A stretch of DNA of 64,000 bases from Desulforhabdus sp. TSK (GTDB lineage: Bacteria; Desulfobacterota; Syntrophobacteria; Syntrophobacterales; Syntrophobacteraceae), in assembly GCF_022836495.1 (NCBI RefSeq), contig NZ_BQXM01000019.1:1-64000 (forward strand). The letters are read 5' to 3'. The position numbers and the translations under genes were made by a program. Below, piece by piece: positions 26,202 through 34,365 of the stretch. Within the stretch, counting starts at the first letter, position 1, and every line of letters begins with the position of its first letter. Under the pieces are notes generated by a model that was given only the letters and a program-made list of their open reading frames with translations, ran no database searches and had not been told where the DNA came from.

Positions 26202-26630
26202 TTATTGATCTTTTTTATCATTATCCGCCCTGCAAGCGGGGCAGATGCCGTAAAACTCCAGGTGATGGCCCTCGATGGCGAACCCCGTTTCGAGGCTCAG
26301 CAGCTTTTCCAGGATGGACATTTCACAGGTGCGAAACTGCACGACCCGCCCGCAGCGGCGGCATGCAACGGGGTGGGAGTGCGCGGAGCTGCAGGCCACG
26401 AAGCGGTGCTCGCCGTTTCCATCGTGGACCCACTGGAGGCGGCCGATGTCCTGCAGGGCCCGGATGGTGCGGTAGATCGTGACTTCCCCGACGTTTCGGT
26501 CTTTCAGCGCCGCAGCCGCCTCTGGGACGGTGAGCCCGCGGGGGCTGCTTTCAAAAAGCTCGTAAATCATGCGCCGCTGAGCGGTGAACCTCATCCCCAG
26601 CTGGTTGAATTGGTCCCTGAGATCCTCCAC
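26202..26630 (-). CDS. zur: Fur-family metalloregulator, probably Zur
   Basis: A 142-residue Fur protein. The winged-helix region includes FTAQRRMIYELFESSPRGLT and the recognition segment VGEVTIYRTIRALQDIG. The C-terminal metal domain has two CxxC pairs, CRRC and CPAC, for structural zinc, and HSHPV plus GHHLEFY as regulatory-site ligands. The family is certain; the Zur subtype is inferred from the divergent znuACB operon. I use the GTG start at 26630 since the longer frame runs into the shared promoter. With zinc it should repress znuACB. Confidence 0.85.
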   Translation of the reverse strand: MEDLRDQFNQLGMRFTAQRRMIYELFESSPRGLTVPEAAAALKDRNVGEVTIYRTIRALQDIGRLQWVHDGNGEHRFVACSSAHSHPVACRRCGRVVQFRTCEMSILEKLLSLETGFAIEGHHLEFYGICPACRADNDKKDQ

Positions 26631-26778
26631 GGCACCGTCTCTCCATTGCTTATTGACGAAATTTTTCGATAAAGATATATTCCTTCTGCATTTGTACCTG
26701 TTTTGCAATCCCCTCGTCAAGAAATTCGGATGGCTCGCCGGCTGTGTGAACAGAAGCACGGCCAGGGAAAGGGTTCAT

Positions 26779-27819
26779 ATGAGAAGACTGTCGGCAGGGT
26801 GTATTCTGACACTGGCATTGCTGCTGGGAAGCGCTTTGCTGCGAGGGCTCCCTGTATACGCCGAGGGGGGCTCAGGCGCTCCCCTGCGTGTGGTCACGAC
26901 GCTTTTTCCCCTTTACGACTGGGCCCGGGTGATCGGGGGCGACAGGGCCGACGTGAGCCTGCTGCTGCCTCCGGGCGTCGAACCTCACAGTTTCGAGCCC
27001 ACTCCCAGGGACATCACCGCCATCAACAAGGCCGATCTCTTCATTTACACCGGGGCTTTCATGGAGCCGTGGGTGCAGGACATCCTGCGGGGGCTGGATC
27101 ATGAGAAGAAGCTCCTTGCCGTCGATACCAGCCAGGGGATCGAGCTCATGACGGACGTCCATGAGCAGGCATCCCATGGCTCGGCTGGGGCAGAGGGGGG
27201 CCACCAGGAGGGGAGTTCCCAATCCGCTTCGCATGAAAGCCGTCAGGAGCAGGTCCATGAAGCCGGTAAGGAACATGGCCATGGGAACTGGGATCCCCAC
27301 ATCTGGCTGGACTTGGGCAATGCCCGGAAGATGGTGGACACCATCGCCGGAGCCTTTGCTCGGAAGGATCCCGCCAACCGGCAGCTTTACCTGGATCGTG
27401 CCCGGGAATACAACGGACGCTTGAAGGCCCTGGACGAAGACTTTCAAAAATCTCTTGCCGGATGTAAGTCCCACACCATCATCTCCGGCGGCCACTTCGC
27501 CTTCGGCTATTTTGCCCGCCGCTACGGGCTCGACCATGTCTCACCCTACAGCGGGGTCAGCCCCGATGCGGAGCCCACTCCCAAAAAGATTGCCGAACTG
27601 ATCGAAACCATAAAGAAGCTCGGCGCGACCTCCATCTTTTACGAGGAAAACATCGAGCCCCGCGTTGCCCGCATTATCCGGGAAGAGACGGGAGCCCGGC
27701 TGGTGCTGCTCCACGGAGCCCACAATGTCACCAGGGATGAGCTGGCCGGGGGAGCCACCTATCTCTCCATCATGGAGGGAAACCTCAAGCGTTTGAAGGA
27801 AGGCCTGGAATGCCCATGA
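26779..27819 (+). CDS. znuA: High-affinity zinc ABC importer, periplasmic binding protein
   Basis: This 346-residue cluster A-I metal-binding protein has a signal peptide (CILTLALLLGSALLRGLPVYA), the metal-ligand regions PGVEPHSFEPTP and GNWDPHIWLDLGNA, and FYEENIEPRVARII. A His-rich, Glu-rich loop lies at about residues 130-170 (HGSAGAEGGHQEG...HGHG), a hallmark of ZnuA. The start at 26779 removes an upstream open frame that overlaps zur. It overlaps znuC by 10 nt. Zinc rather than manganese is inferred from the His-rich loop and the Zur neighbour. Confidence 0.93.
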   Translation: MRRLSAGCILTLALLLGSALLRGLPVYAEGGSGAPLRVVTTLFPLYDWARVIGGDRADVSLLLPPGVEPHSFEPTPRDITAINKADLFIYTGAFMEPWVQDILRGLDHEKKLLAVDTSQGIELMTDVHEQASHGSAGAEGGHQEGSSQSASHESRQEQVHEAGKEHGHGNWDPHIWLDLGNARKMVDTIAGAFARKDPANRQLYLDRAREYNGRLKALDEDFQKSLAGCKSHTIISGGHFAFGYFARRYGLDHVSPYSGVSPDAEPTPKKIAELIETIKKLGATSIFYEENIEPRVARIIREETGARLVLLHGAHNVTRDELAGGATYLSIMEGNLKRLKEGLECP

Positions 27820-28583
27820 AGGTCCTGGAAGTTGTCGATCTATCGGTATTGTACCAGGATGTGGAGGTCCTCTCGAGAGTGAGCTTCGACGTCATGGGGG
27901 GGGACTACCTGGGGATTGTGGGCCCCAACGGCTCCGGGAAGACGACGCTCGTGCGCTGCTGCCTGGGCCTGGTGGAGGCCGTGTCGGGTCAAATCCGTCT
28001 CTTCGGGACGGAGAGGGGGCAATTCAGCGAATGGTACCGGATCGGGTATGTGCCCCAGGCGTTTGAAGGGGCTCAGCGGGGATTTCCCGCAACGGTGGGG
28101 GAGGTGGTCGCTTCGGGGCTCCTCTCGCGCAAGCGTTTTCCCAAGCGGCTGGACCGCCCGGATGCGGAAAAGGTCGATGAGGTCCTGGAAATCCTGGGCA
28201 TCCAGGACCTCAAGAAAAAGATGATCGAGCGGCTTTCGGGGGGGCAGCGCCAGAGGGTGTTCCTGGCCCGTGCCCTGGCCTCGGACCCGGAGGTCCTGTT
28301 TCTCGACGAACCGACCGTGGCCCTCGACCCCACCACGCGCGAGCGTTTTTACGAGACCCTGGATGGCTTCAACCACAAAGAAGGCAAGACCATTGTCATC
28401 ATCACCCACGACAGTGGGACCATAGGCGAATATGCCTCCAAGCTCCTTTACCTGGACCGCAGCGTGGTGTTTTTCGGGGATTTCGGACAATTTTGCCGGT
28501 CGGAAAGGATGACGGACTACTTCGGCGAGCACGCGCAGCACATGATCTGTCATCAGCACAAAGGAAGCTGTATTGTTGGATGA
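27810..28583 (+). CDS. znuC: High-affinity zinc ABC importer, ATPase subunit
   Basis: This 257-residue ABC ATPase has Walker A GPNGSGKTT, signature LSGGQRQRVFLARA, Walker B VLFLDEPTVALDP and H-loop ITHD. It starts inside znuA (10-nt overlap) and ends 11 nt inside znuB, so all three subunits are translationally coupled. It powers zinc uptake from ZnuA through ZnuB. Confidence 0.93.
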   Translation: MPMKVLEVVDLSVLYQDVEVLSRVSFDVMGGDYLGIVGPNGSGKTTLVRCCLGLVEAVSGQIRLFGTERGQFSEWYRIGYVPQAFEGAQRGFPATVGEVVASGLLSRKRFPKRLDRPDAEKVDEVLEILGIQDLKKKMIERLSGGQRQRVFLARALASDPEVLFLDEPTVALDPTTRERFYETLDGFNHKEGKTIVIITHDSGTIGEYASKLLYLDRSVVFFGDFGQFCRSERMTDYFGEHAQHMICHQHKGSCIVG

Positions 28584-29391
28584 ATTGCTAGGGGCCCTTC
28601 ACTATGGTTTTATTCAGCGTGCGCTCCTGGCGGGGATTTTCATCGCCCTGAGCTGCTCCTCATTGGGAGTCTTCCTGGTGTTGCGCCGGTATTCCCTCAT
28701 CGGGGACGGCTTGGCGCACGTCGCCTTCGGCACCATAGGCCTCGGCCTCCTGCTCCAGACGCACCCCCTCTACCTTTCAGCGCCCCTGGTCATGCTCGCT
28801 TCCCTGTGGATTTCCTACCTGGCCGAACGGGCCAAGATCCATGGGGATGCCGCCATCGGGATGGTTTCGGCGCTGGGGGTCTCCACGGGAGTCATGCTGG
28901 CGAGCGTCGGGAGGGGATTCAACGTCGATCTTTTCAGCTACCTTTTCGGGAATATCTTGGCCATCAGCCGGGGGGAAGTTTACCTCAGCGTAGGCCTCTC
29001 TCTTGTTGTGCTCTCGGTGGTGGTCCTCTTTCTCCACGATCTCTTCGCCCTCACCTTTGAAGAGGAATATGCCCGCGTCCTCGGCATCAAGACGCGCCGG
29101 GTCGTCCAGCTCCTCACCTTGTGCACGGCCCTGACGGTGGTGCTGGGGATCCGCGTGGTGGGGACAATGCTCGTGTCGAGCCTGATCGTCTTCCCCGCCG
29201 TGACGGCCCTCCAGGTGGCCCGGGGCTTCAAGGCGGCCCTGGTCGTGGCGGCGCTCGCTTCCGTCGGCTCCGTCATTGCCGGGATTGTGGTATCGTTTCT
29301 TTTGAACCTGCCGACGGGGGCAACAGTCGTTTACGTCAATTTCGTATTCTTCGGAGCGGCTTTTGTCTGGGGGCGGTGGCGGAACCGGTGA
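28573..29391 (+). CDS. znuB: High-affinity zinc ABC importer, permease subunit
   Basis: This 272-residue ABC-3 family permease has about eight membrane spans (IFIALSCSSLGVFLVLRRYS, AHVAFGTIGLGLLLQTHPLY and others). It opens with TTG at 28573 or 28576, preceded by AAGGAAG, and overlaps znuC by 11 nt. The EEYARVLGIKTR loop is the conserved coupling helix of this family. It completes the zinc importer. Confidence 0.92.
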   Translation: MLDELLGALHYGFIQRALLAGIFIALSCSSLGVFLVLRRYSLIGDGLAHVAFGTIGLGLLLQTHPLYLSAPLVMLASLWISYLAERAKIHGDAAIGMVSALGVSTGVMLASVGRGFNVDLFSYLFGNILAISRGEVYLSVGLSLVVLSVVVLFLHDLFALTFEEEYARVLGIKTRRVVQLLTLCTALTVVLGIRVVGTMLVSSLIVFPAVTALQVARGFKAALVVAALASVGSVIAGIVVSFLLNLPTGATVVYVNFVFFGAAFVWGRWRNR

Positions 29392-29408
29392 AGGGTTCTG
29401 TTTTCCTG

Positions 29409-30794
29409 CTATCCAAAAGCGACATTTTTTGCGGGCTGTTTGCGATGACCGAGGATAAAGGTGCGGACGTGCCTGGGCAGAGTGTTGATTTTGCCGTCGC
29501 CATTGGGCAGGATGCAGCGCTCCACCAGCTCTTCAATGGAAATCCCTGAAAAACGCAGCAATTTCATGTAATCATCCAGAAAAGGATTCGTCTGGGCGTC
29601 CTCGGGCGTATTCCCCGCGAGGTATTCGTACGCCGCGTGGGCGATATAGAGCAGAGCGACATTGTCCTTGTATTCCGTCGGGAGCTGCTCCGGTGGCATG
29701 AATTCCGGCAGCTTTTGATATTTGATGGTCTGGCAGATGGCTTCGGGGAGATTCCATGCTTTCAGGAGAATTGCTCCAATTTCGGATGTATCGAGCAGAC
29801 CAATAAAAAAGGCCAGTTTGGGGTTTTGTTTTTTCAGGAGGAGGACAACGCTTCGGCCAATATCGTGGAGCAGGGCGATGGTGCTGCTTGTGGAAGATTT
29901 GCGGCGGTCGTAGTACTGGCAGATCATGAAAACCAGGTGCGAGATGATGACCGAATGATCGTGCAGTTCCTGAAATTCCCGGGTGCGGGGCATGATTTTC
30001 CGCATGCCGTTGGAGACGACGATCTGATAGACCTGATTGAATCCGAGGTAAGTGATGGCGTATTGAATGTCCGATATCTGCTGGCTCAAACTGTAATAGG
30101 CTGAATTGATGGTTTTGAGGATCTGGCTCACCAGGGAAGGATCTTCCCTGGCCACCTCGGTCACTTCGCGCGGAGAAGCCTCCTCATCCGTGATGAGCTG
30201 AACGATGCGGTTGGTATGCATCGGGAGGCTGGGAAGATTGTTGAACATGGTCTGAAGCATCTCAGAATGGTCGTATGCCCTGCTTTTTTCATCGACGTAA
30301 CGGGCGATATAGTCTTGCAGGTATTGGCTTTGAGCCGATGACGACTCTTGAAGGGCGCTCAGCCTCTGCATTTCAGAGCATGCCAGTTCATGGATTTTTT
30401 TCAGTATATAGGTTTCAAGAGAACGGTCCAGGCTGGAAAGCGCCGTTTCATCCAGGGCCAGCACGGCGGAAGATTCCCGGGCAATGACCGAAGACAGCTT
30501 CTGCGGTGCCTTGAGGTAAGTCCCTTCGGCGATCCAGTCGCCCTTTCCGAAAATAACGGATTGCCGTGGGTTGTTCCTGCCGTCTCCCGTCACTCGGAAA
30601 GAGCCTTTCACCACCAGGAAAGTATTCCGATTCCTGTCTCCTTCCCTGAAGAGGAAGTCTCCCGCCTCGTATTTCTTGATTTTTCCAACGTTGCTGAGGG
30701 CCGTGATTTCCCTGGGTCCCAACTCATGAACATGGCTCGTGTTGAGAAGTGTTTGAGCGGGGGAGGAAGTGGTTTTCCTGAAAAACCATCTCAT
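29409..30794 (-). CDS. HDOD-domain signalling protein with N-terminal cyclic-nucleotide-binding domain
   Basis: This 461-residue cytoplasmic protein has, at about residues 25-150, a Crp-like cyclic-nucleotide-binding fold (AGDFLFREGDRNRNTFLVVK and FGKGDWIAEGTYLKAP). At about 195-400 it has an HDOD domain (NNLPSLPMHTNRIVQLITDE, EDPSLVSQILKTINSAYYSL, and LLHDIGRSVVLLL with a partial HD motif). HDOD proteins act in signal relay without being true phosphohydrolases. The start is set at ATG 30794 by an upstream GGAG; ATG 30833 is possible. It converges with znuB, and the zinc link is probably accidental. Confidence 0.85.
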   Translation of the reverse strand: MRWFFRKTTSSPAQTLLNTSHVHELGPREITALSNVGKIKKYEAGDFLFREGDRNRNTFLVVKGSFRVTGDGRNNPRQSVIFGKGDWIAEGTYLKAPQKLSSVIARESSAVLALDETALSSLDRSLETYILKKIHELACSEMQRLSALQESSSAQSQYLQDYIARYVDEKSRAYDHSEMLQTMFNNLPSLPMHTNRIVQLITDEEASPREVTEVAREDPSLVSQILKTINSAYYSLSQQISDIQYAITYLGFNQVYQIVVSNGMRKIMPRTREFQELHDHSVIISHLVFMICQYYDRRKSSTSSTIALLHDIGRSVVLLLKKQNPKLAFFIGLLDTSEIGAILLKAWNLPEAICQTIKYQKLPEFMPPEQLPTEYKDNVALLYIAHAAYEYLAGNTPEDAQTNPFLDDYMKLLRFSGISIEELVERCILPNGDGKINTLPRHVRTFILGHRKQPAKNVAFG

Positions 30795-31301
30795 GCCAAT
30801 GACTCCGTGGATGGGTGGATTGAAAGATCTCATCTCCCTGAAACCGTTTTCGACTTATACTCGTCTCGGTTAAGAAGTTATATTTTCAGGTCGCTCCATG
30901 CTCTTTGTAGGAGCGGCTTCCAGCCGCGACGAGAGTTGGTCGCGGCTGGAAGCCGCTCCTACAAAAACGAAGCTTTTCATCCTCAACAGGTATAGATTCA
31001 AATTTTCGGTCTTTTCCGTTCCAGTGCAGGGTGCCTGATCATCTCTAATCGGCTGCGCGTGTCCGTCTCATGAGTATTATTTCATCCCGCCAACAGGCAT
31101 TGTTGTGAGATGGGAAATGAGCCCGCCGACGGCTCTCGATCCATGTTGTTTCTCTCAAAAGTCCACCAGATTGCGGATGTCCATGCGGTCGTTGACACAT
31201 GCGACACTCAAACCTAAATAGATAATTTCAAAGACTGTATATTCCGCGGTCGTCCTCCATGCGACCGACCCTGTTCTACCGATTATGAAAGAGGTGAAAT
31301 C
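30795..31301. other. Intergenic region holding a REP palindrome
   Basis: About 500 bases without a supported gene separate the divergent HDOD and thioredoxin-reductase genes. They include the large palindrome at 30904-30965. The AT-rich stretch near 31200-31240 may carry the promoter of the reductase gene. Confidence 0.45.
30904..30965. repeat. REP-like palindrome, copy 1
   Basis: A perfect 27-bp inverted repeat with an 8-nt loop, beginning TTTGTAGGAGCGGCTTCCAG and followed by CCGCGAC. The same unit occurs at 49511-49586 (25-bp arms) and, degenerate, at 50248-50325. All are intergenic. Such GTAGGAGCGGCTT palindromes are known REP elements spread by RAYT transposases; no RAYT gene is in the window. 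Confidence 0.85.
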
Positions 31302-32945
31302 ATGGCGAATCATGAAGGCGGTTTTTCGGGCGATGAGGGATTTCTCGGTGCTGAGCTGGAAAATCAACTGAAGCGTGTGTTCTCGGGGCTGCCCCACTCC
31401 ATCCCCATATTTCTTTTCAGTCGCAAAGGGGACAACGATGTACTGAGCCAGGCGGCGCGGGAAGTCATCAAAGCCTTTCAACAGCTCTCCCCCAAGGTGG
31501 AGTTGCAGGAACTGAGCCTGGATCATCCCAGGGCGAAGGAATGGCAGGTGGTGAGCTCTCCCACTCTTGTCTTTTCACCGGAGCTGTATTCCATTCGATA
31601 CCTGGGCGCTCCCTACGGCGAAGAGGGGCGTGCCTTTCTGGGCATGTTGATCCTGCTGGGTCTGCGAGCCAGCACCCTCAATGAGCAGTCCGTGAAGATT
31701 TTAAAAAAGATCGACTCTCCGCGGAAGGTCAGGGTATTCGTGAGTCCCACGTGCCCTTACTGTCCCGATCAGACCCTCAATGCCGTCAAAGCGGCCATCG
31801 AACGGCCCGACATGGTTTCCGTGGAAATCATCGACATTCAGGCCAATCCCGACCTGGCGAGCCAGTATTCGGCTTTCAGCGTGCCGCAGGTTTTTGCCAA
31901 CGATGTGCTCATTGCCCAGGGGGTTCAGCCTGAAGAGCTTTTCATGGCCTCCCTGGAAAAAATGGAGCCCCAGACGCTCTTCATCCCGGATATCGAAGGG
32001 GATACCATCGAGACGGACCTGGTCATCGTGGGTGGGGGGCCGGCCGGGCTTGCTGCAGGAATTTACGCCGTGCGCAGCGGGTTGAAGACGGCAGTGGTGG
32101 AGCGGGGCCCACTGGGCGGTCAGGTGGCCACGACCCCCATCGTGGAGAATTACCCCGGTTTTACGCGCGTGCCGGGCAAGACCCTGGTGGACATCATGGT
32201 GAGCCACGCCCTGGAGTACGTACAGATCTTTCAGGGGGAAGAGGTCCTGGAAATTGTGCCGGGAGAGCCCGTGGAGGTCAAGACCAGCCGCCGCCGCTTC
32301 CTCACCCGCGCCGTCATGCTCGCCACGGGGGCGACCTACAGGCACCTGGGTGTTCCCGGCGAATCCAGGCTTTCCGGGCGCGGGGTCAGCTATTGCGCCA
32401 CGTGCGACGGCTCCCTTTTCAAAGGGAAGCGGGTGGTTGTGGTGGGGGGCGGCAACACTGCGGTTACGGAAGCCCTCTACCTGCACAACATCGGCGTGGA
32501 CGTGACCCTTGTGCATCGAAGAGACGCTTTCAGAGCCCAGGAGCACCTGGCACGGAATATCGAGGCCAACCAGATTCGGGTTCTGTGGAACACTGAAGTG
32601 AAGGAAATCGTCGGCCGGGAAAGGGTCACGGAAGTCGTCCTCTACAACAACGTGACGGGGGAGACCTCGCGGATCGAAACAGACGGCGTTTTTGTCGCCA
32701 TCGGCTACAACCCCACCGTGGACCTGGCCAAGAAAACAGGGATCGAGCTGACGCCCGAAGGGTTCATCCAGCACGATTCCCATCACCGAACGAACATCCG
32801 GGGCATCTACTCGGCGGGGGATGTGGAAGGTGGATACAAGCAGATTGTCACGGCCATCGGCCAGGCCACCGAAGCAGCTCTTTCCGTCCATGAAGATCTC
32901 AACAATCCTTACTGGCAGGGGGCCGCGGCAGGGCAGCAACCGTGA
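31302..32945 (+). CDS. Thioredoxin reductase-like flavoprotein fused to an N-terminal glutaredoxin-like (PDO/AhpF-type) domain
   Basis: This 547-residue protein resembles AhpF or the PDO-thioredoxin reductase fusions of anaerobes. Residues 1-210 form two thioredoxin-like folds, the second with the redox motif CPYC in VSPTCPYCPDQTLNAVKAAI. Residues about 225-540 are the TrxR part: FAD site VIVGGGPAGLAAGIYAVRSG, NAD(P)H site VVVVGGGNTAVTEALYL, active-site CATC in VSYCATCDGSLFKGK, and the closing STYSAGDVEGGY-type segment IYSAGDVEGGYKQI. It would pass electrons from NAD(P)H to its own CPYC and on to peroxiredoxins or other disulfides. No ahpC is adjacent. Confidence 0.88.
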   Translation: MANHEGGFSGDEGFLGAELENQLKRVFSGLPHSIPIFLFSRKGDNDVLSQAAREVIKAFQQLSPKVELQELSLDHPRAKEWQVVSSPTLVFSPELYSIRYLGAPYGEEGRAFLGMLILLGLRASTLNEQSVKILKKIDSPRKVRVFVSPTCPYCPDQTLNAVKAAIERPDMVSVEIIDIQANPDLASQYSAFSVPQVFANDVLIAQGVQPEELFMASLEKMEPQTLFIPDIEGDTIETDLVIVGGGPAGLAAGIYAVRSGLKTAVVERGPLGGQVATTPIVENYPGFTRVPGKTLVDIMVSHALEYVQIFQGEEVLEIVPGEPVEVKTSRRRFLTRAVMLATGATYRHLGVPGESRLSGRGVSYCATCDGSLFKGKRVVVVGGGNTAVTEALYLHNIGVDVTLVHRRDAFRAQEHLARNIEANQIRVLWNTEVKEIVGRERVTEVVLYNNVTGETSRIETDGVFVAIGYNPTVDLAKKTGIELTPEGFIQHDSHHRTNIRGIYSAGDVEGGYKQIVTAIGQATEAALSVHEDLNNPYWQGAAAGQQP

Positions 32946-32949
32946 CGGC

Positions 32950-33308
32950 TCAGCGCGTCGCTACTTTGGCAATCTCGATGGCACCCGGGTGCGCGCAACC
33001 GGTCACAATGACCAACCCCTGTTCCCTATCGACGATCACCGGCTGCTCTTTGATGCTTCCACCCAGCTCGCCGGTGCAATGCAGGTTTGCCAAGGGACGC
33101 CGTGGCCCCCTTACGGTCTCGATGCGTGCGCCACGTTGCTCTATCATGCGGCGAAACGTTTTTGGAAAGGATACGGGCGCGTAAACAGTCACTTTCGAGT
33201 GGCGGGCGAGAAACTGATCGAGACCGCCAGTATGATCGCCGTCGATGCGGGACAGCACCATCGCGTCAATCGAGGTTGGGTCGATGCTGAAGCTTTGAAA
33301 ATTATATA
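32950..33308 (-). pseudogene. Metallo-beta-lactamase-fold hydrolase remnant with a broken metal site
   Basis: About 119 codons match the middle of an MBL-fold hydrolase: IDPTSIDAMVLSRIDGDHTG, then RGPRRPLANLHCTGELGG and IVTGCAHPGA. The family motif S-H-x-H-x-D-H is changed to S-R-I-D-G-D-H, so two metal ligands are gone. Both the N-terminal start and the C-terminal third are missing. It sits 4 nt from the convergent reductase gene. I regard it as a decaying fragment. Confidence 0.7.
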
Positions 33309-33470
33309 GTGAAATCGAAACTTTGGTTCAAGTATCGAGGATCACTGTGCCGCTGCCGGTCGTTTCTTCGTGAGGACATCCCCGGGCAGTGTCTGGAAAA
33401 CTGCCAAATATCTGGCAGACATAAAATCGAATTTCTTTTCAGCCTCTTGCCGTCTCTGACTGAACCATGC

Positions 33471-34163
33471 TCATGAAACCCACCGAAGCAGGAAAAAATA
33501 CAGGCAGCCGGCCAGGAGAAGGACGCAGCCCGGGACCCGGAGATAGCGGTAGACGGGGGCAGGTGGGGTTCCAAAATACTCGTTGGAGAGCAGAAGGCAC
33601 AGGTGCAGGGGGGAAAGGAGAACGCCCACAAAGCCGCTTACGAGAGCGAGCATCATGTAGGGCAGCATGAAGTCCGCCTCCCCGGCCGACTGAATGAGGG
33701 ATATGAGGATGGGAAAGGTGGTCCCCACGAATCCGATGGTGAGTCCCACGACGCCTCCCACGAAAAAGGGAAGGACGATGCAGATGGGCATGAGGGGAAC
33801 CTTCCATCGGATCAGATCCCGGCTGATGGCCTCCACAGCATGGCTGTCTTCGAGCATTCCTTTGAAAACCAGAATGGCGCACACCATGTAGAATATGTTG
33901 AGGAGCGGTTTCTGCAAGAGGATCTGCCGTCTCTGCCCGGCAGAGAGGTGATTCTCCTGCCACACCCATGCGATCGCCACCAGGAGGGCGAAAATCAGGC
34001 CGATCTCCTGGGTGATGGTGAGGGCGTATTTCTTGAGGAGGAACGTCAACACGCACAAGTGCTGGGACTGTATCCAAAAAGGCCATGAATTTTCCCATAT
34101 CCTATGCAGTGAATAAGAGCCGATGAATTCAAACCTGGAGATGGTGCTCCTTAACAGGCCCAC
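33471..34163 (-). pseudogene. DUF401-family membrane protein, 5'-truncated
   Basis: The last about 170 residues match DUF401 integral membrane proteins (NIFYMVCAILVFKGMLEDSH, FVGGVVGLTIGFVGTTFPIL, YMMLALVSGFVGVLLSPLHL). Full-length members have about 400 residues and a hydrophobic N-terminal half; here the first about 45 residues (MGLLRSTISRFEFIGSY...) are not membrane-like and seem to come from a frame change near 34050. The protein is either a remnant or a shortened form. Function of the family is unknown; transport is presumed. Confidence 0.6.
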
Positions 34164-34365
34164 ATCGAGAATTCAAGAGCGAACCCTTTCTGGCGCAAGG
34201 CGTTGCACCCATGCTTCAAAACGTTCGGCTTTTGACCCTTTACGGTATATTTTATGAGGACACAAACAGTGTCAAAGTAATGGTTGAATTGCTTGACCGA
34301 TCTGTCACCGCTGGCCCTCCAGACCTGAAAATGGCTGCCGGGGGTTCTTCATTGAAACCAACAGC

